Part shown: positions 32,496 through 41,942 of the stretch, piece after piece
Layout of the letters: each line of letters begins with the position of its first letter
How positions within the stretch are numbered: the first letter of the stretch is position 1
Assembly (NCBI GenBank): GCA_036526255.1
Contig: DATCYW010000100.1
Location: 49,493-113,492, forward strand
DNA length: 64,000 nucleotides
Direction: 5' to 3'
Source: Malonomonas sp036526255
GTDB lineage: Bacteria > Desulfobacterota > Desulfuromonadia > Desulfuromonadales > Geopsychrobacteraceae
The notes under the pieces: generated by a model
Told to the model about the DNA's origin: nothing
The model's input: only the letters and a program-made list of their open reading frames with translations
The model's database searches: none
Translations under genes and position numbers: made by a program

Positions 32496-34916
32496 ATGCC
32501 TGACAAAACGAATCGTACAACACTGGACAGCATTATAAAATACTCATCGAGCAATGTCTATCGACGCCTGCTGGGACTGGTTAATGCGTTCATCAAACCG
32601 AAGTTGCTGTCGCCAGAGCTGTTCGGTCTCTGGAGCCTGCTGGCGCTGATCTCCAGTTACGCCACCTACTCCGATCTGGGAGCGCGGGTCGCCATGCGCT
32701 ATCGCATCCCCTATCATCAGGGGCGGCAGGAACAGCTACAGATCGATGAAGTCGAAGCAGCAGCGTTCCACGGTTCGCTGGCGCTGCGCATGCTGCTGGT
32801 CTTGGGACTGTCACTGGCAGCGGTATTTTATCCTCTTGAGCAAAAGGTCCGAATCGGACTGCTGACGATCGCCATCATCGTTCTGATTCAATGGTATCAC
32901 GGCTATTTCATCAGCCTATTAAAAGCCCGTCAGCAGTTCAACCTGATTGCCAATGCCAACTACATAAAAGCCAGCGTGACAACCTTTGCCGGCATCATCC
33001 TGCTCTTCTTTTTCAATATTTACGGAGCCTACCTGACAGCCATTCTGGCTTTTATCGTACCGCTGCTCTACCTGCAGAGAAGACACCCGCTGGGCGTGCC
33101 GCACGGATTTCAAAAGAACGTCTTCATCTCCCTGATCAGGCAGGGCTTTCCGGTCATGGCATTCAATCTGCTGATATTACTGATCGGCAGCAGCGATCGA
33201 TTTCTGGTCGTAGCCTTTCTGGGCACCGAACAGCTTGGCTATTATGCGATTGCCGGAATGGTCTTCGGTGCCCTGCTGCAAATTCCCGGAGCCGCGCGTG
33301 AGGTGCTTGAACCCAAATTGCTGCAGAGCCTCGGAGAGGGGAACGATGAAGGTTTCCAGGATTATTTTGTCACCCCCCTGCTGACCACCGCCTACCTGAT
33401 GCCATTCATGATCGGCACCGCAACCCTGCTATTGCCGCCGTTGCTTGACCTGCTGCTGCCACGCTATCTGCCAGCCGTGCTGCCGACCCAGATCATTCTG
33501 CTCGGCGGCTACTTTGTCGCCCTGGCCTACGTGACACGGGGGATCATTGTAGCCGAAAACCGACAGCTCCGTGCCGCAGTGCTGATGGCAATCGTACTTG
33601 GCATCAACCTGCTCCTGAGTGCCTCCCTGCTGCAGCTCGGCTATGGCCTGATCGGGGTTGCCGTCGGCAGCTGCTGCTCATTCCTGCTGCTGGCAGCGGC
33701 GCTGCTGCTGTTTGTCCAGCGCGGGCATCGAACAGATACCGTCTGGCCCTGGTTGTTAAGGGGGATCGGTTGGCCCTTCTGCTACATGTTGCTGCTGCTC
33801 TGGCTCTGTCATTTGCTGCCAGGATCACAGACTTCCCCGCTCTGGGCGGTGCTCCGCCTGGCTGGATATTCTCTGCTGATGTTGCTGCCTCTGCGTTTCG
33901 CCAGTCGCTGCTATCCGCAACTGGCTGCAATTGACTGTAGCCCACTGTTCAACAAATTGGCGCCCATCCAGTTTTTCAACCGTTGCCGCAAGCATTATGG
34001 ACTGCTTCACACGCTACGGATCGAAGCTCGGAACCTGCTCTTTCTCTGCAACCGTTACCTACTGCGGCGCCCGCTGCTGCGCCGCAAGATCCACGGCTTT
34101 CAGATGGACCTGAGCACCACCCGGAAAGGGATTTCAAAAAGCCTCTACCTGTTCGGTACCCGCGAGGAAGACCATCGAATCATCCTTGAAGAAGAACTTC
34201 AGCCGGGCGATCGGGTCCTCGACATTGGTGCCAATATCGGCTACTACGCACTACTGGAAGCGTCCCTGACGGGTAGATCAGGCCAGGTCATCGCCATTGA
34301 GCCAGACCCGCTGAACCTTGAACTACTGCAGAGAAACGTCACCCTGAACGGTTGGCAACAGCGCATTGAGATCCGGGCGCAGGCTGTTTCCGACCGGAGT
34401 GGGCGACGCACCCTGCAACGCGCTCGCAAATCGAACTGCAACTACCTGACGGATGAGAATCTGCCGGAGAACGCTGAGAGAATCTCCGTCGAGACGGTTG
34501 CCATCGACCAGCTGCTGCTGGAATTGCCGCCAATCAAGCTGATCCGGATGGATCTGGAGGGGCAGGAAGTTGATATTTTCCGCGGGCTGGTCGGCCTGAT
34601 TGCGACTGCACCTGACCATGCGCCGCAGCAGATCATTTTTGAGGCCCATCCAGAAAGGTACGCTGAGCCACGCTGGGATATGCGCAGCCAGCTCGAGCAG
34701 CTTTTTGACCATGGCTACCGAGTGAAACGTTTGGTGACCGCCGACGATGACAACTCACCACCCCGCGAACACGGCTATCGCTGTCAGCGAATCGCCAGCA
34801 GCGACTTCCATCATCGCGGCATCTACCACAACATCAGCAATGCCGACGCACTGCTGTTCATCTGCCAGACCACGACTGTTCGCACAGTTCTGCTGGAACG
34901 CAAAGGTACCTCGTGA
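32496..34916 (+). CDS. Fusion of Wzx-like polysaccharide flippase and FkbM-type methyltransferase
   Basis: The product has about 806 residues. Residues 10 to about 475 form a MATE/Wzx-like flippase with about twelve to fourteen membrane segments, including G-S-S-D-R-F-L-V, typical of O-antigen flippases. A basic linker leads to a cytoplasmic Rossmann methyltransferase of the FkbM family (about 525-790), with V-L-D-I-G-A-N-I-G-Y-Y near 574, I-E-P-D-P and I-R-M-D-L-E-G. The flippase should export lipid-linked repeat units and the methylase should O-methylate a sugar. The reading frame is continuous with no frameshift sign. The start is uncertain: ATG 32496 or GTG 32457. The stop overlaps the next start as GTGA. 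Confidence 0.85.
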   Translation: MPDKTNRTTLDSIIKYSSSNVYRRLLGLVNAFIKPKLLSPELFGLWSLLALISSYATYSDLGARVAMRYRIPYHQGRQEQLQIDEVEAAAFHGSLALRMLLVLGLSLAAVFYPLEQKVRIGLLTIAIIVLIQWYHGYFISLLKARQQFNLIANANYIKASVTTFAGIILLFFFNIYGAYLTAILAFIVPLLYLQRRHPLGVPHGFQKNVFISLIRQGFPVMAFNLLILLIGSSDRFLVVAFLGTEQLGYYAIAGMVFGALLQIPGAAREVLEPKLLQSLGEGNDEGFQDYFVTPLLTTAYLMPFMIGTATLLLPPLLDLLLPRYLPAVLPTQIILLGGYFVALAYVTRGIIVAENRQLRAAVLMAIVLGINLLLSASLLQLGYGLIGVAVGSCCSFLLLAAALLLFVQRGHRTDTVWPWLLRGIGWPFCYMLLLLWLCHLLPGSQTSPLWAVLRLAGYSLLMLLPLRFASRCYPQLAAIDCSPLFNKLAPIQFFNRCRKHYGLLHTLRIEARNLLFLCNRYLLRRPLLRRKIHGFQMDLSTTRKGISKSLYLFGTREEDHRIILEEELQPGDRVLDIGANIGYYALLEASLTGRSGQVIAIEPDPLNLELLQRNVTLNGWQQRIEIRAQAVSDRSGRRTLQRARKSNCNYLTDENLPENAERISVETVAIDQLLLELPPIKLIRMDLEGQEVDIFRGLVGLIATAPDHAPQQIIFEAHPERYAEPRWDMRSQLEQLFDHGYRVKRLVTADDDNSPPREHGYRCQRIASSDFHHRGIYHNISNADALLFICQTTTVRTVLLERKGTS

Positions 34917-36961
34917 GCCCGGATATCTCAGTCATCATTCCGACCTACAACCGCGCGACACTGCTGCCGCAGGCGCTGGACAGCGTTTTCGCGCAGACCG
35001 GCGTCACCTGCGAAGTCATCGTTGTAGATGATGCATCCACTGACAACAGCCTCGAACGGCTAAAGGACTATAAAGACCGGCCATTGCGGATCCTGCGCCA
35101 TGAACGGAATCGTGGCGGCGCCGCAGCACGCAACACCGGCATGGCAGCAGCGCAGGGCGAATATATCGCCTTTCTTGACAGTGACGACAGCTGGCGCGAA
35201 GGAAAGCTGAGTAAGCAGCTGGCGCTTTTTCACAGCAGCGCAAATGAAAAATCGCGCAAGCCGCTGGGCCTTGTTTATACCGGCTACCAGAAACACAACA
35301 GCCGGGCGGCAGAGCAGCAGACCCTACGGGGGGATATTTTCCCGGAAATCCTGATCCAGAACTGCGTTGGCACAACCTCAACGGTACTGGTTCGACGTGA
35401 CGCACTGCTGCGGGTCGGCGGCTTCGATGAACAACTGCCGAGCTGCCAGGACTGGGATCTGTGGATTCGCCTGGCGAAAGAATACCGTTTCGACTGCATT
35501 CCGGAGCCACTGGTCGATTATTACCGGCAGCCAGACAGCATTTCAGCGAATCGACAGGCAACCCGACGTGGTCATCAGCTGGTGGTCGAGAAATACAGTA
35601 ACGAACTGAAAAGCCTGACACCTGAGCAGCGCGGCCGCTGTTATTTCAATCTGGGACGGGTTTTCTGGTGGAAACGGGAGCTGGGTTCCGCAAGCGCCTG
35701 GTTTGCCAAAGCGCTGTGCGCCGATCCTGCCCAACTGGCGAGTCTCTGGCAGCTGCTGGTGCTCAGACCGATCGCCAAACGGCTGGGTAAACCATCCGTC
35801 AAAGAACACGCCGAGCTGCGCGTGCTGCACCTGATCGAGCACCTGCAGGTCGGCGGAGCCGAACGCCTGCTGGTCGACCTGCTGAATGAACAGACCGCCC
35901 CCCCCCTGAGCTCCCAGCTGCTACTTTACCGCGGCCGGGGGGAACTGGCCACACAGGTCCCCTCTTCCTGCCGGTTGCATCTTTGGTGCAAAGATTTTCT
36001 CAGTCGCGACCTCCAGCATTGGCCACGGCCGTTGCTGCAGCCAGTGATCGGTTTTGAGACAGCATTGTTTGTGATACGGCTGATAAAACTACTGCGGCAG
36101 GAACGGATCAGCATACTGCATTGCCAGATGTTTTCTGCCAACTGCTGGGGGATCATCGCGGCCCGACTGGCGGGAGTCAAGGTGATCGCGACGGAACACA
36201 CCATCCGCCAGCGCCAGTCAGCGAAGCGCCGTCTGCTGAACCGCTGGCTGCTCCCTCTGGCGCAGCGCGTTGTTGCCGTCACCGCAGAGGTGGCGCAGAG
36301 CATCCGCCAGGAACAGCGTCTCGCCCCGGGTCGATTGGTCGTAATACGCAACGGAATCCGCCCGGAGGACTATCGCCTGCCAGCCGAGCAAGCCGGCCGA
36401 TTGAAGACCATCAGAACACTACGGATCGGTGCCGTCGGACGGTTGATTGCTGAAAAACGACTCGATCGCTTCATCCAGCTGATCGCCGCCTGCCGGCAGC
36501 GCTACCCCGAGGTGCGGGGGGTGATCATCGGCGCCGGCCCTGAGCAGTCGAAACTGGAGATGCTGGTCAGAGACCTTGCGCTGAAAGAGCAGGTTCAGTT
36601 CCTCGGTCAGCGGCAGGACATCGCGGAACAACTGTCCCAGCTCGATCTACTGATCAACTGCTCGGATCGCGAAGGACTGTCCCGCGCTATCCTCGAAGCA
36701 ATGGCGGCGGGCCTGCCGGTGATCGCCACTGCGGTCGGGGGCAATGGCGATCTGATTCATGACGGAGTCAACGGCCGGCTGGTCGCAGCGGAAGATCCGG
36801 ATGAAATGCTGCGGGCCGTGATCCAGATCCATGAGAACCCGGATCTCGCCAAGCAGTTTGCCGAGCAGGCTTACCAGCGGGTATTGGAAAGTTACTCTTT
36901 GTCACGGATGGCCACTGAATGGCAGCGACTCTACCAGGAGGTTCTCGATGGCTGTCGATAG
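34913..36961 (+). CDS. Two-domain glycosyltransferase (GT2 + GT4 fusion)
   Basis: In the 682-residue protein, residues 1 to about 225 are a GT2 (GT-A) domain with S-V-I-I-P-T-Y-N-R, V-V-D-D-A-S-T-D and the metal motif D-S-D-D near 90. Residues about 299-680 are a GT4 (GT-B) domain with G-G-A-E-R, E-H-T-I-R and E-G-L-S-R-A-I-L-E-A-M (E-x7-E type). Each domain should add one sugar to the undecaprenyl-linked repeat, so one polypeptide may make two successive linkages. The GTG start at 34913 overlaps the previous stop (GTGA) after AAAGG. It overlaps the next gene by 14 bases. Confidence 0.9.
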   Translation: MSPDISVIIPTYNRATLLPQALDSVFAQTGVTCEVIVVDDASTDNSLERLKDYKDRPLRILRHERNRGGAAARNTGMAAAQGEYIAFLDSDDSWREGKLSKQLALFHSSANEKSRKPLGLVYTGYQKHNSRAAEQQTLRGDIFPEILIQNCVGTTSTVLVRRDALLRVGGFDEQLPSCQDWDLWIRLAKEYRFDCIPEPLVDYYRQPDSISANRQATRRGHQLVVEKYSNELKSLTPEQRGRCYFNLGRVFWWKRELGSASAWFAKALCADPAQLASLWQLLVLRPIAKRLGKPSVKEHAELRVLHLIEHLQVGGAERLLVDLLNEQTAPPLSSQLLLYRGRGELATQVPSSCRLHLWCKDFLSRDLQHWPRPLLQPVIGFETALFVIRLIKLLRQERISILHCQMFSANCWGIIAARLAGVKVIATEHTIRQRQSAKRRLLNRWLLPLAQRVVAVTAEVAQSIRQEQRLAPGRLVVIRNGIRPEDYRLPAEQAGRLKTIRTLRIGAVGRLIAEKRLDRFIQLIAACRQRYPEVRGVIIGAGPEQSKLEMLVRDLALKEQVQFLGQRQDIAEQLSQLDLLINCSDREGLSRAILEAMAAGLPVIATAVGGNGDLIHDGVNGRLVAAEDPDEMLRAVIQIHENPDLAKQFAEQAYQRVLESYSLSRMATEWQRLYQEVLDGCR

Positions 36962-38192
36962 GAATTCGCTGAAGATTGCCTATATTTTTGTCCAGTTCCC
37001 CAAGATTACGGAAACTTTCAACCTGCGCGAAATGCTCAAATTGCAGGAATACGGAGTCGCGCTGGAGGTTTTTTCCCTGCTCACTCCGGCAAAGACTGAA
37101 GTCGTGCACCCAGAGGCACAGCCCCTGACCAGCCGGACCCATTATTCCCCATGGCTGCTGTCGTTGCGGCTCTGGCAGACCAACCTGCGTTTCCTGCTGA
37201 CCAGACCGACTCTCTATCTTGGAAGCCTGACGCAGGTTCTCGGCCACACGCTGACCGATCCGCTGTTGCTGGTCAAAACCATCGGCACCTTCTTCAAAAG
37301 CGCCTACTTTGCACAATTGTGTGTGGAGCGCGGCGTAGAACACATCCATGCGACCTTTGCCGCGCACAACACCACCGCTGCGCTGATCATATCGCGACTG
37401 ACCGGCATCGCGTACAGCTTTACCATCGACGCGTACGATCTTTACGTTGAAACATCTCTGCTGCAGTTGAAACTGGAGCGCGCCGATTTTGTCACGACCA
37501 TCTCAAAATACAACCTTGAGGTCATTCGGCAACGCTACGGCAAACCGCTGCAGGAGAAAACCCACTGCATCTATCGCGGCATCGACTTGAAAAGACATGC
37601 CCCACCCGAACAGGCACCTGAACTGACACGCCCCTTCACCCTGATCTGCGTGGCCTCGCTGAACATCAAAAAAGGGCACCGGTTTCTGTTTGAGGCGGTG
37701 GCTGAACTGCACGGCCAGGGGCGCGCCTTGCGCTGCGTCATCGCGGGAGATGGCCCGCTACGCAAGGAATTGATGGGACTTGCGGAACAGCTTGGAATTG
37801 CGAATGAAATAGAGTTCGCCGGCGACTTGACCCAGGAGCAGGTGATCTCCCGACTGCAGCAGGCCGACTGCTGTGTGCTGCCTTCGATTATTGGCCCGGG
37901 GAACCGGATGGAAGGGATTCCAAATGCCTTAATGGAGGCGATGGCATGCGAGCTGCCGGTTGTCAGTACCCGGATATCCGGTATCCCCGAACTGGTTGAA
38001 GAGCATCGCTGTGGCCTCCTGGTGGAACCGGAGGATTCTTCAGAACTTGCCGATGCGATCGCCTGGCTGCAGGATCATCCGGAACAACGGCGCCTCTTTG
38101 GCAAAGCCGGGCGTGAGAAGGTCCGGCGGGAGTTCAATATCGAGGTCAACATCGAAAAACTCTGGAAACTTTACCGCCAGTCCGTACCCTGA
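36948..38192 (+). CDS. GT4-family glycosyltransferase
   Basis: The 414-residue GT-B enzyme has an N-terminal Rossmann half starting at Y-I-F-V-Q-F-P-K-I-T-E-T-F, then H-I-H-A-T-F-A-A-H. The GT4 donor half carries G-D-G-P-L-R, and E-G-I-P-N-A-L-M-E-A-M supplies the E-x7-E pair. It resembles EPS glycosyltransferases of the colanic-acid WcaL/AmsK kind. Sugar donor and acceptor cannot be read. AGGAGG precedes the ATG at 36948. It is the last gene of the plus arm, and only 18 bases separate it from the convergent minus arm. Confidence 0.9.
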   Translation: MAVDRNSLKIAYIFVQFPKITETFNLREMLKLQEYGVALEVFSLLTPAKTEVVHPEAQPLTSRTHYSPWLLSLRLWQTNLRFLLTRPTLYLGSLTQVLGHTLTDPLLLVKTIGTFFKSAYFAQLCVERGVEHIHATFAAHNTTAALIISRLTGIAYSFTIDAYDLYVETSLLQLKLERADFVTTISKYNLEVIRQRYGKPLQEKTHCIYRGIDLKRHAPPEQAPELTRPFTLICVASLNIKKGHRFLFEAVAELHGQGRALRCVIAGDGPLRKELMGLAEQLGIANEIEFAGDLTQEQVISRLQQADCCVLPSIIGPGNRMEGIPNALMEAMACELPVVSTRISGIPELVEEHRCGLLVEPEDSSELADAIAWLQDHPEQRRLFGKAGREKVRREFNIEVNIEKLWKLYRQSVP

Positions 38193-38210
38193 CAAGTGAA
38201 TCCATCGTCG

Positions 38211-39401
38211 TTAGCGCAAAGCATCCTGCTTGCGCGGTTCCCAACGATCGACCCGCTTCCCGCGCAGGTAATCCAATACCCCGAGCAGGGACCCGAGGTT
38301 GCCAAGGCAAAAATAGTACAGGGCGGAAACAATCCGCTCTCCGCCGGGAAGATACCTGACAACCCTCAGCCCGCATGAATGCCCACAGAACGCCAGCAGG
38401 TACAAACCGACCTGAGCAAGAAACATCAGCAGAAACAGCGGATGCAGAGGGGCTGTTCCCAGTGAACTGAAGAACAGCAGGAGCAGAAAAAACGGCAGCA
38501 AACGACGGAGCAGCTTATTCACCAGCAAGCGGATCGCCAGATCGCCGAAACTCAACGGATTCAGCAGCCGTCGCCGCAGGAAAAGACCGTGCAGACTGCG
38601 GGTAACGATCCTTCGACGGCGCGCGACTTCGTGCTCCGGCGAACGGGACGGCAGCTTGATATATGCCAGAGCCTCTGGTTCAAAGACAAACTTCTGCCGC
38701 TGTTCCAGCACGGAAAGACAGAGATAAAAGTCGTCCGTGACCGCGGGGTCGATTTCCGGAGCCAGCGAACGGCGGATGGCGAATAATTTGCCATCGTTCG
38801 AAGTAATACTCCCCTGCCGGCTCTCCAGCATTTTAATCAGGCTGTCAAAACGGATGTAATCGCTCTGACCGCTTTGTAACTGATGATTCTTTTCCGTAAT
38901 CAGCCGCTGCCCGCAGACGCCGCCGACCGCCGGGTCAGCAAAATGGCGCAGCAGCCTGATCAGCGTGTCTTTTTGCAACAGGGCATCGGCGTCGGTAAAA
39001 ACCAAAATCTTTCCACGACTCGCGGCAATCGCCTGATTGAGGCAGCGATTTTTCCCCTGCTGCACCTCACTGGCAATTATCCGCACCCTGTCATCCTTGC
39101 ATGCCATGACCTTTTCCAGAGTTGCGTCAGTTGAAGCATCGGAACAGATCAAAATCTCGTTCTGCTCCCCCGGAAAAGTCAAAGAGGTTGTATTGGCAAC
39201 TTTGGCCTCGATCAAGGCCTCGGCATTACGCACAACGGTAATGATACTGACTGATGGCGCATCGGTTAGTTCTGGAATCGGCACCGGCGGCTTACGTCGC
39301 GAGTTAAACAGCAGCCAGAGGGGATTAAGCAGCAGTACGCTCAGACAGACGAGCAGAGAGAAAACCTGCGACAGCAGACAGATAGACTGAACAATAGTCA
39401 T
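38211..39401 (-). CDS. Membrane GT2 glycosyltransferase (PgaC/BcsA-like layout)
   Basis: The 396-residue protein has an N-terminal TM (about 7-33) and a GT2 catalytic domain with S-I-I-T-V-V-R-N, C-S-D-A-S-T-D, F-T-D-A-D-A (DxD), and T-D-D-F-Y-L-C with R-R-R-R-I-V-x-R. Three or four TMs follow at about 305-375. T-D-D plus a basic xRRRxxR-like motif is the layout of processive synthases; here the motif is degenerate (no clear Q-x-x-R-W), so a single-addition enzyme is as likely. The ATG overlaps the upstream stop (ATGA). It is the last gene of the minus arm. Confidence 0.85.
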   Translation of the reverse strand: MTIVQSICLLSQVFSLLVCLSVLLLNPLWLLFNSRRKPPVPIPELTDAPSVSIITVVRNAEALIEAKVANTTSLTFPGEQNEILICSDASTDATLEKVMACKDDRVRIIASEVQQGKNRCLNQAIAASRGKILVFTDADALLQKDTLIRLLRHFADPAVGGVCGQRLITEKNHQLQSGQSDYIRFDSLIKMLESRQGSITSNDGKLFAIRRSLAPEIDPAVTDDFYLCLSVLEQRQKFVFEPEALAYIKLPSRSPEHEVARRRRIVTRSLHGLFLRRRLLNPLSFGDLAIRLLVNKLLRRLLPFFLLLLFFSSLGTAPLHPLFLLMFLAQVGLYLLAFCGHSCGLRVVRYLPGGERIVSALYYFCLGNLGSLLGVLDYLRGKRVDRWEPRKQDALR

Positions 39402-40828
39402 AGGTCGTCGCGGAGGTCCGTGGCGGTCTCTTCTCTCGGCTGCAGCGAACCCGTCAGGCAGAGCTGTGAGAGAGCCAAACCAAGCCAGAAGTATTTATGA
39501 AAGTGGGCGCTGAGAAACAACAGGGCGAGCAGAAAAGCAATGAAGCAGATCCGGTAGCAGCGCACCAATGTCGCCATGTCGAAACTGTTCTGCGCCAGAA
39601 AGTTATGATTTGCCCGGCTGAAATTTCGCAACGCGACAAAAATCAGCAGCAGAAATGGAATCAAGCCGAGTAAACCAGTACCCACAACCACTTCGAGATA
39701 GGCGTTGTGTGCCGCACGCCGGTCTGTCTTCCCCTCGCGGCTGAACTCCATCGCCTGACGACTGATTTCATAGTGGTCACGAAAGGTGCCCGGGCCGGAA
39801 CCAAGAATGGGGTTCGCAAGGAACAGCGGCCCCGCAACGTCCAGATAAGACATCCGCCGTCCAAGGGAGCGCTCTTCCTCGACATTGGTCACGCTTTTCT
39901 GCCGTTCCCAATAAGAGGCAGGAACCAGGACAGCGGCACCGACAAGTGCCAACAACAGAAAGACACCGACAAAACCCAGATAGATCGGCCGAAACCGTCG
40001 ACCAAATTCCAGACCGAGTAGCACGAGGACTATTGCCAGAACCAGCCCTCCGGAGCGAGAAAATGTCAAGACGACAGCTGTCAGATTGAGAAGAACGAGT
40101 CCGCCGAGCAGGGTGCGCGCCAATTTGTTCCGAAACAGAAAATAACCGTGGGTCAGTAGGGGAAAGCTGAAGACAAGCATCATCGAAAAATAGTTAGGAT
40201 CGTTGGTCGCTCCGACCGCCCGCTTGATCGTCTCAGACTCGATATTCATGGCGAAATAAGGGATATCGAAGAAATAACCGACGACCGAGAGAGCTGAACT
40301 GATACTGATGCCGGCAATCATAACCACCGGCAGGCCTCGACTTAATTCCCGCTTGCCGATAAAGTACAATACAAGGGCAAAAAAGCTGTATTGAATGGCG
40401 AGGCGGCGCAAAAAATCAATGGAGGTTGTCGGGTAATCAGAGAGCATGGTGGAGATCAGATTGACCGAGAAAAAAATGAGCAGCGCAGGCCAGAGGTTTG
40501 AACTGAAACGACTCAAGTCACGCTTATGAATCAGTACAGCGAAGGCCGCAACTCCAAACAGCAGGATTCCGAGCAGTTTGGTAATGGTCAGAAAACGATA
40601 AGCTTCGGCAAACGCCGTATATTCCTGAAAAGGGATCAGAAAGATGAGCAGATAAAAGGCTGTCAGGGATTTTTTTCCAACAGCGAACACAAACAGGCAG
40701 ACAAGCGCCGGTAACGGCGATAAATAATAATGAGGGGTCGTCAACAGGTACACTGATCCCAGCAGGATAACCAGCAGAAACAGGCCCGTAACAGGGTTCA
40801 GGCGGTGTGTTCCAAATCGACTCAGCAT
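39398..40828 (-). CDS. O-antigen ligase/polymerase-like membrane protein (Wzy candidate)
   Basis: The product has about 476 residues with about twelve hydrophobic segments. A large periplasmic loop contains P-I-L-G-S-G-P-G-T-F-R-D and H-N-A-Y-L-E-V-V-V-G-T-G-L-L-G, the conserved core of the PF04932 ligase/polymerase family. In this locus, with Wzx, Wzz and Wza present, a Wzy role (block polymerisation of repeat units) fits best. The start at 40828 has AAGG close upstream and leaves a 22-base gap to the preceding gene; a start at 40930 would overlap that gene by 80 bases. Confidence 0.82.
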   Translation of the reverse strand: MLSRFGTHRLNPVTGLFLLVILLGSVYLLTTPHYYLSPLPALVCLFVFAVGKKSLTAFYLLIFLIPFQEYTAFAEAYRFLTITKLLGILLFGVAAFAVLIHKRDLSRFSSNLWPALLIFFSVNLISTMLSDYPTTSIDFLRRLAIQYSFFALVLYFIGKRELSRGLPVVMIAGISISSALSVVGYFFDIPYFAMNIESETIKRAVGATNDPNYFSMMLVFSFPLLTHGYFLFRNKLARTLLGGLVLLNLTAVVLTFSRSGGLVLAIVLVLLGLEFGRRFRPIYLGFVGVFLLLALVGAAVLVPASYWERQKSVTNVEEERSLGRRMSYLDVAGPLFLANPILGSGPGTFRDHYEISRQAMEFSREGKTDRRAAHNAYLEVVVGTGLLGLIPFLLLIFVALRNFSRANHNFLAQNSFDMATLVRCYRICFIAFLLALLFLSAHFHKYFWLGLALSQLCLTGSLQPREETATDLRDDL

Positions 40829-40850
40829 AACCTTATTTTTGCCTGGCACA

Positions 40851-41936
40851 TCAGGCAATACTTTTTCGCAAGAAATACTGATCAATAATGTATTGGCTAA
40901 AATCGTTTGCAGCTTCGTACTCGATAACAAACAATTTCAGTTCGGGCTTGCCGTAAACCGGCAGGCATTTATAGATCCGAGCATTACAGTAGGCCCTTTT
41001 CCGTTTAAGCTTTCCTCCTCTGAAACAGGTGATGCAGATCAGCAGCGGGTCGGCGTGGGTCGAAAGATCACTAGAGGTCAACACTTTAAAATAACAATCA
41101 TTTATGTCAACAATATGCATTTTCTCGTCTGCGCTGTCCGTGGTTTCAACCGTCGCATAGGCATTGCTGATCTGGATGCGCGCGAACAGCCTTTTTTCAT
41201 CATAAACACCAAGCAGTCGAATCTTAATAAAAGTCTGCAAAAGCAACCTGCACCTCTGCAGTATATTGCGGGTGAGAACATAAACAGTAAAAGAGATGAC
41301 CTGCAGTTCCTTACCGAAGTTACGATTACGGACCACAAACTGATTGTCCAGTTTAGCCCTGAGGCGCTTAGGAGCACCATGTGGGGTGAACAACTGTGCA
41401 TAGCCGATCAGCCCAGGTTTGACGGAAAAGCGCAGACCGTAATTCTTGATCTGCCTGCATTTTTTTTCGTAGACCTCAGGGCGAACGGGACGTGGCCCGA
41501 TAAAATCCATATCGCGTAACGCAATATTCAACAGCTGTGGCAGCTCATCCAGCCGCGAATCGCGCATCAATCGCGTATAGGGGGTCAACATCTGGTGCTT
41601 ATCGTTGAGCAGCTCACTGCCAAGCTGCTGCTGGGCGTTCAGTGGCAGGGTGCGGAATTTATACATGATAAATTCGCGCTTGTTGCGTCCGAGCCGGACC
41701 CCTTTGTAGAAAAGCGGTCCTTTTAAATAAATTTTCTGCAGAAGCGCCAGAGACAGAAACAGTGGCGCTAACAGCACAATCAGTGTAACAGCCAAAGAAA
41801 AATTGAAGAGATGAAAGCATGCTTTTGTCCAGAAACCTTCGCTGCGCTGTTCACCAACATAATCTAGAACGTTCTCTTCAGTAATTTTTTTCTCTGCAAT
41901 AACCTGCTCCCCTCCCTGCCACTCATTCTGCTCCAT
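40851..41936 (-). CDS. Phosphoglycosyl transferase (sugar transferase) with degenerate PilZ-like C-terminus
   Basis: The 361-residue protein has one hydrophobic re-entrant segment (about 43-66) and a small PGT catalytic core: F-R-T-L, D-S-R-L-D-E-L-P-Q-L (near 126) and G-P-R-P. It should transfer a sugar-1-phosphate to undecaprenyl phosphate and begin repeat-unit assembly. It lacks the N-terminal helices of WbaP/WcaJ. Residues about 240-361 do not belong to the PGT; they show R-L-F-A-R (249-253) and D-I-N-D-C-Y (277-282), which echo the PilZ motifs RxxxR and D/NxSxxG with the Ser and Gly changed. GAGGG precedes the ATG. Confidence 0.85.
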   Translation of the reverse strand: MEQNEWQGGEQVIAEKKITEENVLDYVGEQRSEGFWTKACFHLFNFSLAVTLIVLLAPLFLSLALLQKIYLKGPLFYKGVRLGRNKREFIMYKFRTLPLNAQQQLGSELLNDKHQMLTPYTRLMRDSRLDELPQLLNIALRDMDFIGPRPVRPEVYEKKCRQIKNYGLRFSVKPGLIGYAQLFTPHGAPKRLRAKLDNQFVVRNRNFGKELQVISFTVYVLTRNILQRCRLLLQTFIKIRLLGVYDEKRLFARIQISNAYATVETTDSADEKMHIVDINDCYFKVLTSSDLSTHADPLLICITCFRGGKLKRKRAYCNARIYKCLPVYGKPELKLFVIEYEAANDFSQYIIDQYFLRKSIA

Positions 41937-41942
41937 CCACCC

